A stretch of 64,000 nt of DNA from Halobacterium hubeiense (GTDB taxonomy: Archaea; Halobacteriota; Halobacteria; Halobacteriales; Halobacteriaceae): positions 1,116,001-1,180,000 of the forward strand of contig NZ_LN831302.1 in NCBI RefSeq assembly GCF_001488575.1. Reading direction: 5' to 3'. The notes below the pieces were generated by a model, which was given only the letters and a program-made list of their open reading frames with translations, had not been told where the DNA came from and did not search any database. This document shows, in pieces, positions 7,601 through 15,385 of the stretch. The position numbers were made by a program, and so were the translations under genes. How positions within the stretch are numbered: the stretch's first letter is position 1; every line of letters begins with the position of its first letter.

Positions 7601-7666
7601 CTAGTCGAACACGTAGCCGGGGCGCTGCGGGCTCGGCTCGGGCACGATTTGATCGGCGCGCGCCTC
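7601..7666 (-). pseudogene. Relic of a PhiH1-repressor-like gene end
   Basis: The last 21 codons plus stop of a winged-helix gene survive here. They encode ARADQIVPEPSPQRPGYVFD, nearly identical to the C-terminus of the intact protein at 8466-8735 (which ends VLD). Similarity stops abruptly at the Glu codon (7664-7666) and the upstream sequence is unrelated. This is a partial direct repeat of about 65 bases flanking the segment 7667-8465. It marks either a deleted paralogue or a duplication made by insertion. The rest of 7667-7909 shows no convincing gene. Confidence 0.65.
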
Positions 7667-7909
7667 ACGACGCCCTCTAAGTATTTGAACTCCGCAAGAA
7701 CGACCACAGTTATCGTTCGATTGGAGGCGAGGTTGAGGGCATTAGCAAGGACAAAGCGCCCCTCACCTGAAATCGTCGGGAAGAGTACAAAGCGGCAGTA
7801 CAGAGCCGGAAAGTGTGAGACTCCACCGCGGAGGTTCGTAGGCAGGTAGATTTATAGACCACCGTCACGGATTTGCTATCGCAACGCTAGGGTGTTGTAG
7901 GCCGCTCGG

Positions 7910-8137
7910 CTATTCAGCCGAACGGTCCTTGCGGTTCTGCAGAATATACTTGAGCAATAGCCCCAGCACTACTAGTCCGGTTAGGCGAGGGTCCATTTCG
8001 GGAGTCGGGAGTAGAAAATATACACGATGCCGACTCAGTAACTCCTCGATGTTTGTAAGGAGAGCCGAAAGGGTCGCCAGCCGGTCCAGTAGCGGTTCGT
8101 CGTCGGCATCGTCTTGGGGCGGTTGCTCTGATGACAT
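7910..8137 (-). CDS. Small single-helix membrane protein
   Basis: 75 residues: an acidic N-terminus (EQPPQDDADDEPLLD), an amphipathic helix (LATLSALLTNIEELLSRH), and a C-terminal membrane helix (LTGLVVLGLLLKYIL) ending in a charged tail. This is the same plan as the 50-residue protein at 6823-6975. Small membrane proteins of this kind are often seen in haloarchaeal plasmids and proviruses. The ATG at 8137 has no strong upstream signal. Function unknown. Confidence 0.5.
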   Translation of the reverse strand: MSSEQPPQDDADDEPLLDRLATLSALLTNIEELLSRHRVYFLLPTPEMDPRLTGLVVLGLLLKYILQNRKDRSAE

Positions 8138-8255
8138 AGATGAATCTACGGGAGTGTGAGACGAGGAGAACCGGTGCTAGGGTGCGTAGGCCGCTCGTCT
8201 CGAGGCTTTCACGTCTTCGCCGGGGCGCGTCCACTTCGGGGTTGGTCTCGAACCG

Positions 8256-8263
8256 TATTTAAA
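8256..8263 (+). promoter_or_regulatory. TATA box for the 8284 small gene
   Basis: TATTTAAA centred about 24 bases before the ATG at 8284, the distance expected for a leaderless archaeal message. Confidence 0.5.
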
Positions 8264-8283
8264 TTGTCGTAACCACGGTGAAA

Positions 8284-8469
8284 ATGGAACCTAATGGGGG
8301 TGTAGAGGGCCTGTACATGCGGATAGCATGGTATAAGATATTATCGATCTATAACATACCATTTTTCACACCCACTTCGCCCTTATCAACAATTCCGTTT
8401 ATCTGGGGAGCGATTGTGCTAATTGCATTTCTCCGACTGGAAGTCGAATACGATTCACTACCTGATTAA
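8284..8469 (+). CDS. Small hydrophobic protein, possibly real
   Basis: 61 residues from ATG 8284 (a GTG two codons earlier is also possible). The second half has a hydrophobic stretch (IPFIWGAIVLIAFLRLEV) that could be one membrane helix. The case for a gene rests on the good TATA box at leaderless distance. The frame overlaps the stop of the winged-helix gene on the other strand by four bases. An inverted repeat, ATGGTAT (8328-8334) with ATACCAT (8356-8362), lies inside it. No family recognised. Confidence 0.35.
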   Translation: MEPNGGVEGLYMRIAWYKILSIYNIPFFTPTSPLSTIPFIWGAIVLIAFLRLEVEYDSLPD

Positions 8470-8735
8470 TCCAGCACGTAGCCGGGCCGCTGCGGGCTCG
8501 GCTCAGGCACGATTTGGTCGGCGCGTGCCTCCCCGTCGAGGTAGAGGCACCCCCAGATGGTGAGCGAGAAGAGTTCGTAGTTGTCAGTCCACGGCTCGAC
8601 GTAACCAGCCTGTGCAAGCACGCGAAGCCGCTCACGAATCTTCTGCGTGCTCATGGGCCGCCGACGAAACCGCGCGATAGTACGGGGCGTCGCGGCGGCG
8701 TCCGTGTCGAGGTACTCTAGATATCCGGTCGTCAA
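8466..8735 (-). CDS. Winged-helix protein, PhiH1-repressor-like
   Basis: 89 residues with the full family layout: an N-terminal helix (GYLEYLDTDAAATPRTIARF), the recognition region (STQKIRERLRVLAQAGYVEP), and the wing ending in IWGCLYLDGEARAD. The frame has no ATG or GTG near the expected start; TTG at 8735 is the best candidate, and the frame opens at a stop about 14 codons upstream. The 5' end may therefore be slightly decayed. Its last 21 codons are duplicated as a relic at 7601-7666. It probably controls island genes as a repressor. Confidence 0.7.
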   Translation of the reverse strand: MTTGYLEYLDTDAAATPRTIARFRRRPMSTQKIRERLRVLAQAGYVEPWTDNYELFSLTIWGCLYLDGEARADQIVPEPSPQRPGYVLD

Positions 8736-8778
8736 GCGAACACATCCACCCGGCCGGGCTTGCGCATCGTCATGACTC

Positions 8779-8798
8779 TCTTAGTGGATCCACTAAGA
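8779..8798. promoter_or_regulatory. Perfect 20-base palindrome upstream of MBL lipoprotein
   Basis: TCTTAGTGGATCCACTAAGA is its own reverse complement. It lies 30-49 bases before the ATG at 8828 and at the boundary between the accessory island and GC-rich core sequence. Candidate operator, hairpin or past junction site. Confidence 0.55.
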
Positions 8799-8827
8799 CC
8801 ATCTGATTGCGCCCCGTCGACCACGCT

Positions 8828-10291
8828 ATGACTCGGCGGCGCACACTCGGTGTTCTGGCGGTCGCAGTCCTCGTCCTTCTGGCCGGGTGTAGCGGCGCCG
8901 TCAGCGACGGGCCGACAGCGACGGACCAACAGACATCCGCGACGACTGAAGCGACCAATACGACGACCACCACTACGGAAACTCCGAACGGCACGCTCTC
9001 GGTCCACTTCATCAACGTCGGGCAGGGCTCCAGCATCCTCGTCGTCGGCCCAGAGAACGAGACGATACTAATTGACACGGGCGACTGGACGGACGACGGC
9101 GAAATCGTCCTCAACTACCTCCAGCGACAGGGCGTCGAGCGACTGGACTACCTCGTGACGTCGCACGCTGACGCCGACCACATTGGCGGCCACGAGGCGG
9201 TCATCAACTACTTCGAGACGCAGGGTGAGGGCGTCGGCGCGGCCTACGATCCCGGGATCGCGTCGAGCTCGCAGACGTACCAGGAGTACCTCGACGCCGT
9301 GGATGGCCACGATGTTCCGCTGTTCCAGACGCGCGCCAGCGACGAGATTCCGCTGGCGAACGCGAGTGTGGACGTGCTGGCGCCGCCGCAGGACCGCCTC
9401 GCGGACGGCGACCGCAACGAGAACAGCGTCGTCCTGCGCATGGCGTTCGGGCAGTCGACGTTCCTGCTGCCGGGGGACGGCGAGGCGGCGAGCGAGCGCT
9501 ACCTCACCGAGGCGTACGGCGCGGGGCTGAACGCCACGGTGTTGAGTGCGGGCCACCACGGTAGCCAGTCCAGTTCGAGCGCACAGTTCCTCGACGTCAC
9601 GGATCCGAGGGTCGCCGTGATTTCGAGCGCGTACGACTCCCAGTACGGTCACCCGCACGAGGACGTCCTCCAGCGGTTCGCCGATCGGTCGATTCGGACG
9701 TACTGGACGGCGACCCACGGGAACGTTGTACTGACGAGCAACGGCTCCGCGGTGACGGTGGCGACCCAGCGCGATGCACCGACGGCACCACTGGAGCTCC
9801 GTGACGGCGATTCACTTAATCCGGGAACTAGCGACGACGTCGAAGTCCGCACGGTCGTCCCGGCCAGCGGAACCGGATTGCCGCCGGACGGTGGAACGAC
9901 GACCGAACCCACCACGAGCACGACGACTGCGGAGTCGACGACCACGAAAACCGGAGACGCCGGCAGCCTCGCCGTCGTCGGCGTTCATGCGGACGCGACG
10001 GGCAGCGACCGAGAGAACTTGAACGACGAGTACGTCGTCTTCGAGAACACCGGCAGCGAGACCCTCGACCTCGAGGGCTGGACGGTCAGCGACGCGGCCG
10101 ACCATGCGTACGTGTTCCCGAGCGACGTCACGCTCGACCCGGGCGAGCAGGTCACGCTGCACACGGGCAGCGGCGATGATTCGGCGTCCGACCTCTACTG
10201 GGGGTCGGGGAGCCCGGTCTGGAACAACGCCGGAGACACTATCATCGTCGAGACAAACACCGGAACCGTGGTCGTGGAGGAAACCTACTGA
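8828..10291 (+). CDS. Lipoprotein with ComEC-type MBL and lamin-tail domains
   Basis: 487 residues. The start at 8828 gives a lipoprotein signal with RR near the N-terminus and lipobox LLAGC (C21), so export and lipid anchoring are likely. After a Thr-rich linker comes a metallo-beta-lactamase domain of the ComEC/Rec2 type, with the metal motif SHADADHIGG (about residue 112) and GHHGSQSS (about 243). A second Thr-rich linker precedes a lamin-tail domain (about 375-487, DEYVVFENTG, LEGWTVSD). The likely role is an extracellular nuclease or phosphodiesterase. It overlaps the downstream DUF3006 gene by one base. Confidence 0.85.
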   Translation: MTRRRTLGVLAVAVLVLLAGCSGAVSDGPTATDQQTSATTEATNTTTTTTETPNGTLSVHFINVGQGSSILVVGPENETILIDTGDWTDDGEIVLNYLQRQGVERLDYLVTSHADADHIGGHEAVINYFETQGEGVGAAYDPGIASSSQTYQEYLDAVDGHDVPLFQTRASDEIPLANASVDVLAPPQDRLADGDRNENSVVLRMAFGQSTFLLPGDGEAASERYLTEAYGAGLNATVLSAGHHGSQSSSSAQFLDVTDPRVAVISSAYDSQYGHPHEDVLQRFADRSIRTYWTATHGNVVLTSNGSAVTVATQRDAPTAPLELRDGDSLNPGTSDDVEVRTVVPASGTGLPPDGGTTTEPTTSTTTAESTTTKTGDAGSLAVVGVHADATGSDRENLNDEYVVFENTGSETLDLEGWTVSDAADHAYVFPSDVTLDPGEQVTLHTGSGDDSASDLYWGSGSPVWNNAGDTIIVETNTGTVVVEETY

Positions 10292-10581
10292 TGACGAACG
10301 ACGGCACCTACACAGCGGTCGTGGACCGCTTCGAGGGCGATCTCGCGGTCCTCCTGCTCGAAGCGGACGGGGAGACGGTCGGTGAGCGCGTGCTCGACCG
10401 GCAGCGACTCCCGGAAGCGGGACGGCACGTCGACGCGGTGTTCACCGTCGAACTGGCTGACGGTGACGTCACGACCCTCGACTACGAGCCAGCGGTCACC
10501 GAGTCGCGCGCCGAGGACGCCCAGCGCCGCTTCGACGACCTCTCGCAGCGGCCGCCGTCGCGGGACGACGAGTCGAAGTGA
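10291..10581 (+). CDS. DUF3006 domain protein
   Basis: 96 residues. The pattern TAVVDRFEGDLAVLLLE is typical of DUF3006, a small beta-barrel-like family of unknown function. The ATG overlaps the TGA of the MBL lipoprotein, so they are co-translated. DUF3006 genes are known to sit beside ComEC-type MBL genes, which supports a linked role. No signal peptide, so it should act in the cytoplasm. The C-terminal 25 residues are charged and probably disordered. Confidence 0.8.
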   Translation: MTNDGTYTAVVDRFEGDLAVLLLEADGETVGERVLDRQRLPEAGRHVDAVFTVELADGDVTTLDYEPAVTESRAEDAQRRFDDLSQRPPSRDDESK

Positions 10582-10587
10582 CGCGTT

Positions 10588-11130
10588 TCAGTCGCCGCTC
10601 CCGGTGGCTTCCCGCGAGTAGAGCGTCCCGCCGCAGCCGGCGCACCGGTACGACTCGGGGTTCTTCACGAGCTTCGACTCCCGGTAACGCGGCAGTTCGC
10701 TCCCGCAGTCCTTGCAGACAACCCACCAGTTCGGGTCGGCGAACCGCTCGCACGTGACCGACGTCTGGAGTTCGCCCGCCCACTCGCGGAACGCGTCCCC
10801 GTGGCTGCCATCCCCGGCCTCGTTCAGGAGGTGGACGTGAATCAGTTCGTGACGCACCACTTCCGCGGTCGCGCCCCAGCCGTGCTCCTGGAAGTACTCC
10901 CACGTCAGCGAGACGGTTTCCGGACTGTCGTCCCGGTACTTGACGGCGCCCGCGCGCCGCTTCGCGCGCTTGCTCACCTCCCAGTCGAGCGCGCTCACGT
11001 CCACCGTGAGGTCGTAGCTGTCGACGACGTCCCGGGCGTACACCTTCGCGACCGCGAGGAACTCCGCGGTGGAGACGTCCGCGTCGACCGCGTAGAACTC
11101 CGTGTCCAGGCCCGAGGGCTCACCTGTCAT
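10588..11130 (-). CDS. SprT-like zinc metalloprotease domain protein
   Basis: 180 residues with start at 11130. The SprT core has HELIH (H94, E95, H98), the metal-binding and catalytic motif. A C-terminal zinc ribbon has paired cysteines CKDC (139, 142) and CAGC (163, 166). SprT-family members, including eukaryotic Spartan, cut proteins crosslinked to DNA; archaeal roles are inferred. It lies 55 bases after the PD-(D/E)XK-like gene on the same strand. Longer upstream readings lack the family pattern. Confidence 0.85.
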   Translation of the reverse strand: MTGEPSGLDTEFYAVDADVSTAEFLAVAKVYARDVVDSYDLTVDVSALDWEVSKRAKRRAGAVKYRDDSPETVSLTWEYFQEHGWGATAEVVRHELIHVHLLNEAGDGSHGDAFREWAGELQTSVTCERFADPNWWVVCKDCGSELPRYRESKLVKNPESYRCAGCGGTLYSREATGSGD

Positions 11131-11185
11131 TGGTTCCGCGTGGTCGGCCGGGTTTGGTTCGTCGCCATAGCTCGTTTCACCGGTC

Positions 11186-11821
11186 TCAGAAGTACTGGTC
11201 GGGCTGGTCCGCGAGCTCCCACGCGAGTATCGCGCCGCGGCAGAGGACGTCGTGTTGGAGGCCCGAGAACGGCGCGACCGTGTCCACGACGATCTCGTGG
11301 TTTGTCCACTTCTCGACAGCGTCAACGAACTCCGCTGCAATCTCCTGGCCAGTTATCTCGCTGCCCGGGCCGTCGACCGGCCGGTAGTAGGGCGCGAGGA
11401 ACGTCTTCATTGCCCGCACGTCCGCGTCCGCGAGCTTCGATACGTCGTGGACGAACGACCGCGGGTTCCGGTCCTGGTAGGGGCTGAAGACCTTGCTGAA
11501 CCCTTGCGAAGAGGGCTGACTGTTGGCCTTCTGGAAGCGGAACAGCTTCGCCTCGCAGAACTCCCTGTCGCCGCCGGCCTCGATGACGATGTCCGCGGAT
11601 TGGCCGCCCGGGTACCGCACATCGCTGGCGTCAGACTTCGCGGTGTAGATGCTCCCGTCGAAGACGCCCTGTTCCTCGACTTCGCTGACGAGCGCGTCGA
11701 TCTGGTTGTCCTCGTCGTGCGGGCCGATTCCCTCACCGTACGTCCGGTTCTCGCCGATAGTCTCGTCGACGCTGCCGATGACGTCCGCGAACCGCTCGGC
11801 GAGCACCCCCGTTCGCGTCAT
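11186..11821 (-). CDS. PD-(D/E)XK nuclease-like protein
   Basis: 211 residues, no membrane segment. The segment around SADIVIEAGGDREFCEAKLF has D77, then E90 and K92 in a strand, which matches the PD-(D/E)XK nuclease core. The rest is a mix of helices with no second domain recognised. It lies between the HNH-membrane gene and the SprT gene on the same strand. The grouping of three DNA-acting candidates suggests a shared DNA processing or defence task. The family could also be a restriction-like enzyme without a cognate methylase. Confidence 0.6.
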   Translation of the reverse strand: MTRTGVLAERFADVIGSVDETIGENRTYGEGIGPHDEDNQIDALVSEVEEQGVFDGSIYTAKSDASDVRYPGGQSADIVIEAGGDREFCEAKLFRFQKANSQPSSQGFSKVFSPYQDRNPRSFVHDVSKLADADVRAMKTFLAPYYRPVDGPGSEITGQEIAAEFVDAVEKWTNHEIVVDTVAPFSGLQHDVLCRGAILAWELADQPDQYF

Positions 11822-11913
11822 TTCACTTCCCTCCGGACTGCGGGGGTAAATAGCTGGTCGAAGACGGCCCGAGGGTTCGTGTCGTTACCCGATTGGGCCT
11901 CCACGAAAATCGG

Positions 11914-12843
11914 TCACTCCGATTCAGCCCACCGCCGTTTCGCGGCGAGTCCAGCGGCGCCGGCCAGGACCGCGCCGACGAACGCGAGCCAGTAGAGGCC
12001 GGGGCGCTCGTGGATTGGCTTCCGGACGGTGAGCGTGAGGCTGCCGCGGTCGTAGACCGCCGAGTCGACGTCGGTGACCGCGTACGGGTCCGTGGAGACG
12101 TAGGCTTCGACCCAGTAGTCGGCGCTCGCGGGGTAGCCGGCGGCGTACGCCGCGACATCCCCGCTGGCGACGGTGAGTTCCTCGGTGTGGGTCTCCCCGG
12201 GGGCGAGCGAGAACTGCACCTGCTCGATGACGCGCCGGCTGTCGGTCGTCCAGCCGGTGACTTGCGTGACGTCGACGGCGCCCGAGAGGCGGCGGTCGCT
12301 GGGGTTGCGGACTGTGACTCGCAGGGTCGTCCTGTCGCCCGGCGAGATGACGGTGTTCTCCAGCGTGTACGCGACTTCCAGGGGTGGCCCGACGTTGTAC
12401 TCGTAGTCGCGGCCGTAGCCGTCGGGGTCCTCGACGACGCGGGCGTAGTCGACGACGTGTTCCTTGGTCTCCGTCTGGCCGGCGGGCAGCACCTGCTGGG
12501 CGGCGCTGTACGTGACGAACCCGAAGACGGCGAGGCCGACGAGAAGGAGTGCGATGCCGAACGCGACCGGGTCGATGTCCTGCGTGCTGGACCCGCCCGT
12601 CCCGCCGGACTGGCGGCCGCCGATTGGGTGGCCGTGGATGTCCTCGTGGCAGGACTTGCAGACGGTCGTGAGGTTGTGGAGTTCGTGGGAGCCACCGCGG
12701 GATTTCGGCGTCTTGTGGTGGGCGTGGAGTTCCGCGTTCCCGCGCGGCCCGCCCGAGCGGCCGCATCGCTGACAGTGGTAGTTGTCTCGCCGGTAGACGC
12801 GCCGCCGCCGGCTGTCCCAGTCGGACGGGTAGCCGTCGCCCAT
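11914..12843 (-). CDS. HNH nuclease domain fused to membrane-anchored exterior domain
   Basis: 309 residues from ATG 12843. Residues 1-72 form an HNH nuclease with two CxxC zinc pairs (C24/C27 and C62/C65), HH at 42-43, N57 and H66/H70. A Gly/Ser linker leads to a membrane helix (about 92-115). The following 170 residues look like an exterior beta-sandwich domain (NPSDRRLSGAVDVTQVTGW, SLAPGETHTEEL), and a second membrane helix closes the protein near 280-302. The nuclease would face the cytoplasm. This tethered arrangement is unusual. Longer readings upstream look non-coding. Confidence 0.8.
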   Translation of the reverse strand: MGDGYPSDWDSRRRRVYRRDNYHCQRCGRSGGPRGNAELHAHHKTPKSRGGSHELHNLTTVCKSCHEDIHGHPIGGRQSGGTGGSSTQDIDPVAFGIALLLVGLAVFGFVTYSAAQQVLPAGQTETKEHVVDYARVVEDPDGYGRDYEYNVGPPLEVAYTLENTVISPGDRTTLRVTVRNPSDRRLSGAVDVTQVTGWTTDSRRVIEQVQFSLAPGETHTEELTVASGDVAAYAAGYPASADYWVEAYVSTDPYAVTDVDSAVYDRGSLTLTVRKPIHERPGLYWLAFVGAVLAGAAGLAAKRRWAESE

Positions 12844-12972
12844 CGTCGCGACCCGATGGTATCCGGCGATTAGAACGTGGTGGTTCGCGGCCGGTCGCGA
12901 CGCCACTGGCGCGGCTACGCAACGCTACCGACGCGGCGACTCGAAAAACGGGGGCGAGCGGCGGTGCGGCCG

Positions 12973-13350
12973 TCAGCCCTCGATGGGGATGGTGTGGCCG
13001 CGCGTGTCGGCGCCCTCGCTGATGGGGAGACGGATTTCGAGGACGCCGTTGTTGTACGAGGCGGTGATCTCGTCCTCCCGGACTTCCTTCGGGAACCGGA
13101 AGCGTCGGTGGTAGGTCTTCTTCCGGTTCCGGCGTTCGTCGACGTGCTCGGCGGAGACGTTGAGGACGCCGTCGTCCCAGGCGACCTCAATGTCGTCGGT
13201 GTCGAAGCCGGGCACATCGATGGAGAGGACGAACTCCTCGTCCTCCTCGTACAGTTCGTAGTCGCTGCCACCGAAGCCGCCCTCGCCGAACAGCCGGGAG
13301 GGCAGGTCCAGGCGCTGCATCCACGAGCTGCCGGTCGCAGGCAGTGCCAT
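12973..13350 (-). CDS. Hsp20 / alpha-crystallin small heat-shock protein
   Basis: 125 residues. The alpha-crystallin domain spans about 30-120, with VLSIDVPGFDTDDIEVAW, the RRFRFPKEV segment, and GVLEIRLP ending in a short tail. Small heat-shock proteins hold unfolding proteins as oligomers. A strong ribosome site (GAGGTGAG, minus strand 13356-13363) lies five bases before the ATG, so this message has a leader. A TATA-like TTTACGAA lies about 45 bases upstream. Length is slightly short for the family, with a brief N-terminal arm. Confidence 0.9.
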   Translation of the reverse strand: MALPATGSSWMQRLDLPSRLFGEGGFGGSDYELYEEDEEFVLSIDVPGFDTDDIEVAWDDGVLNVSAEHVDERRNRKKTYHRRFRFPKEVREDEITASYNNGVLEIRLPISEGADTRGHTIPIEG

Positions 13351-13494
13351 GGCTTCTCACCTCGGTTCCAGCCGGTTATGTGGGCGTGATTCGTAAAGAA
13401 CCCAACGAAAACAACAGAATTATTATTCGTTTTTATGTATGTGTTCGATATTGGGGAATACTATAGGACCAGTGCGGGCGGCGTCGACGAGCGG

Positions 13495-14508
13495 CTACCG
13501 AAGCTCCTTTTGAAGTTCGACGACGCCCACGACGGCCGTGCATGCGACGAATGCGGTCGTGCCAAGTTTGCCGCCGGCGCCGCCGAACACGGGCGACGTA
13601 AGCAGAAAGACGACGGCCGCGAGTGCGCCCGCGAGCGCGACGACGCGATTGCTGTGGAGGCGTCGCGGCGCCGACATCCCGACGAACGACGCGCAGAACG
13701 CGACTGCGGCGAGTGGCGCGTCGGTCACATGCGAGAGTGCGGGGCGGAGCGCGACAGCGAGTACGCCGACGAGGGCAGACGCGACGACCGTGCTGTGGCC
13801 GCGTTCGGCGTGGAGGTGGAACGCCACGACGGCCGCCACGGCGGCGACAGGCACGGCAACGAGAAGCGTGCTTGTGGGAAGTGCGGTCCCCGAGGGGAAG
13901 GAGGCGGGCGTTGCGACGGCGGCAGCGAGACAGCCCGCGAACGCGAGTGTCCCGAGTTTCCCACCGACGCCGTCGAAGACGCCGTCGGCGGCGACGAGGC
14001 CGACACCCGCAGCGAGCCCCGCTGTCGCGACGCCGACGGGCGTCGGGAAGAGCGCGGGCGACGCCATGCCGACGAAGGACCCGCAGTAGACGGCGACGGC
14101 GATAGCCGGCACGACGAGCCCGGCAACGAGCCCGACGCCTGCGGAGGCGAGCACGGGGCCGAGGTCGGCGTGCACGCTGAGCGCGTACGTCGCGACGCTA
14201 CCGAGCACAGTGGCGGCGACGGTGACGCCGGCATCGCGGACGTGGAGCGTGTCGGCGAGCGGGATGGCGTCGAGGACATCGCGTTCCGCGACGACGGCAG
14301 TGCCAGCTGCGAGCACGATGGCGGTCCGCGCTGCCGTCGTGGTGCCGGTGTCGGGCTGCGCCGTGGCCGCGCCCGCGAGAAGGACGGCGGGTGCGAGCGC
14401 GAGCGCAGCGAACCCGGTGCGGCGGAGCATTCCGAGCACGCCGCCGTCTATCCACAGTCGGTGGTTGGGGGTTTCGATTCGGGAATCGACGGCAGGCGCC
14501 GCCGCCAT
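13495..14508 (-). CDS. Polytopic membrane protein with internal repeat
   Basis: About 337 residues with roughly ten hydrophobic segments. Two halves share a repeated element: CGSFVGMASP...GGKLGTLAFAGC and CASFVGMSAP...GGKLGTTAFVAC. Such duplication is typical of transporters and channels with pseudo-symmetry. The start at 14508 is chosen because upstream residues overlap the divergent GTP cyclohydrolase III gene; the methionine 26 codons further in is an alternative. The cysteines and GGKLG could be functional, but no known family is recognised. Confidence 0.65.
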   Translation of the reverse strand: MAAAPAVDSRIETPNHRLWIDGGVLGMLRRTGFAALALAPAVLLAGAATAQPDTGTTTAARTAIVLAAGTAVVAERDVLDAIPLADTLHVRDAGVTVAATVLGSVATYALSVHADLGPVLASAGVGLVAGLVVPAIAVAVYCGSFVGMASPALFPTPVGVATAGLAAGVGLVAADGVFDGVGGKLGTLAFAGCLAAAVATPASFPSGTALPTSTLLVAVPVAAVAAVVAFHLHAERGHSTVVASALVGVLAVALRPALSHVTDAPLAAVAFCASFVGMSAPRRLHSNRVVALAGALAAVVFLLTSPVFGGAGGKLGTTAFVACTAVVGVVELQKELR

Positions 14509-14574
14509 CTGGCCGTCATTTTTGGAACGCAATCCACAACCGATATACCGCCGTGGGGCCGAGTGTCGGTAACC

Positions 14575-15342
14575 GTGACGAACACGCAGGTCACTCTCGT
14601 GCAGTTGGACAACTACGGGCCGTGGACCGTGACGCCGTCGCCGCGGCGCGAAGTCGACCTCCAGACGATGCAGTCCCGGCTGTACGCCGACCTCTCGCAG
14701 GCGTTCGGGATGCGGGACGGCTACGTCTTCTTCACGCGCTTCGACAACATGATCGCGGTGAGCAACGGGCTCGACCTCGAAGACCACGCCCGCGTCCAGG
14801 AGTCGATTCGGAACCGCTACCCCGTCACCGTCAGCCTCTCCATCGGCACCGGCGCCTCACCCGCGGACGCGCTCGTCGAGGCGACCGCCGCCCTCCAAGC
14901 ACAGGGCAGCGCGCAGGACGCCGACCGCCGCGAGGCCCTGCTGGGCCAGCCCATCGACGAGGAGACACGCACGGACGACGACGTCCAAATCGCGCACTTC
15001 GACGTCGTGGACGCCACCGGCACGTATACCGACGAGCTCGACGCGTACTCGTCGTTCGTCCACATCGAGCAGGGGTACGCCGCACTCATGCAGCACATGC
15101 ACGACGCCCACGACTCCCTCTCCTTCTTCGTGGGTGGCGACAACATCATCGCGGTCTGCCCGGACCTCACGCCCGCCGACTACGAGGAGGCAATCGAGCA
15201 CGTCCGCGACACCGCGGGCGTCGATATCCGCGTCGGCGTCGGGCACGGCGTCTCCCCGCACGACGCCGGCATGGGCGCCAAGCACGCGCTCGAAGACGCC
15301 CGCGAACACGAGACCGAGGTCGAAGTCGTCCCCGAGCCCTGA
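14575..15342 (+). CDS. gch3: GTP cyclohydrolase III (archaeal)
   Basis: 255 residues from GTG 14575. It makes 2-amino-5-formylamino-6-ribosylaminopyrimidinone phosphate from GTP, the first step to riboflavin and deazaflavin F420 in archaea. Two related halves each carry a nucleotide-cyclase-like fold, visible as VFFTRFDNMIAVSNG in the first and SFFVGGDNIIAVCPD in the second. The asymmetric repeat and length match the family. A TATA-like ATATACC lies about 22 bases before the GTG, so the message may be leaderless. No other flavin gene is adjacent. Confidence 0.9.
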   Translation: MTNTQVTLVQLDNYGPWTVTPSPRREVDLQTMQSRLYADLSQAFGMRDGYVFFTRFDNMIAVSNGLDLEDHARVQESIRNRYPVTVSLSIGTGASPADALVEATAALQAQGSAQDADRREALLGQPIDEETRTDDDVQIAHFDVVDATGTYTDELDAYSSFVHIEQGYAALMQHMHDAHDSLSFFVGGDNIIAVCPDLTPADYEEAIEHVRDTAGVDIRVGVGHGVSPHDAGMGAKHALEDAREHETEVEVVPEP

Positions 15343-15385
15343 CCGGACCGGCCGTTTTTTGCTCGCCGCGCCCGAACTGCGCGTG

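Noticed and set aside
13435-14574. Upstream part of a long plus-strand frame that runs into gch3
   Set aside because: It is antisense to the membrane protein gene at 13495-14508. Its composition (Arg, Glu, Gly and Asp repeats) is typical of a GC-rich shadow, and the gch3 start at 14575 fits the family.
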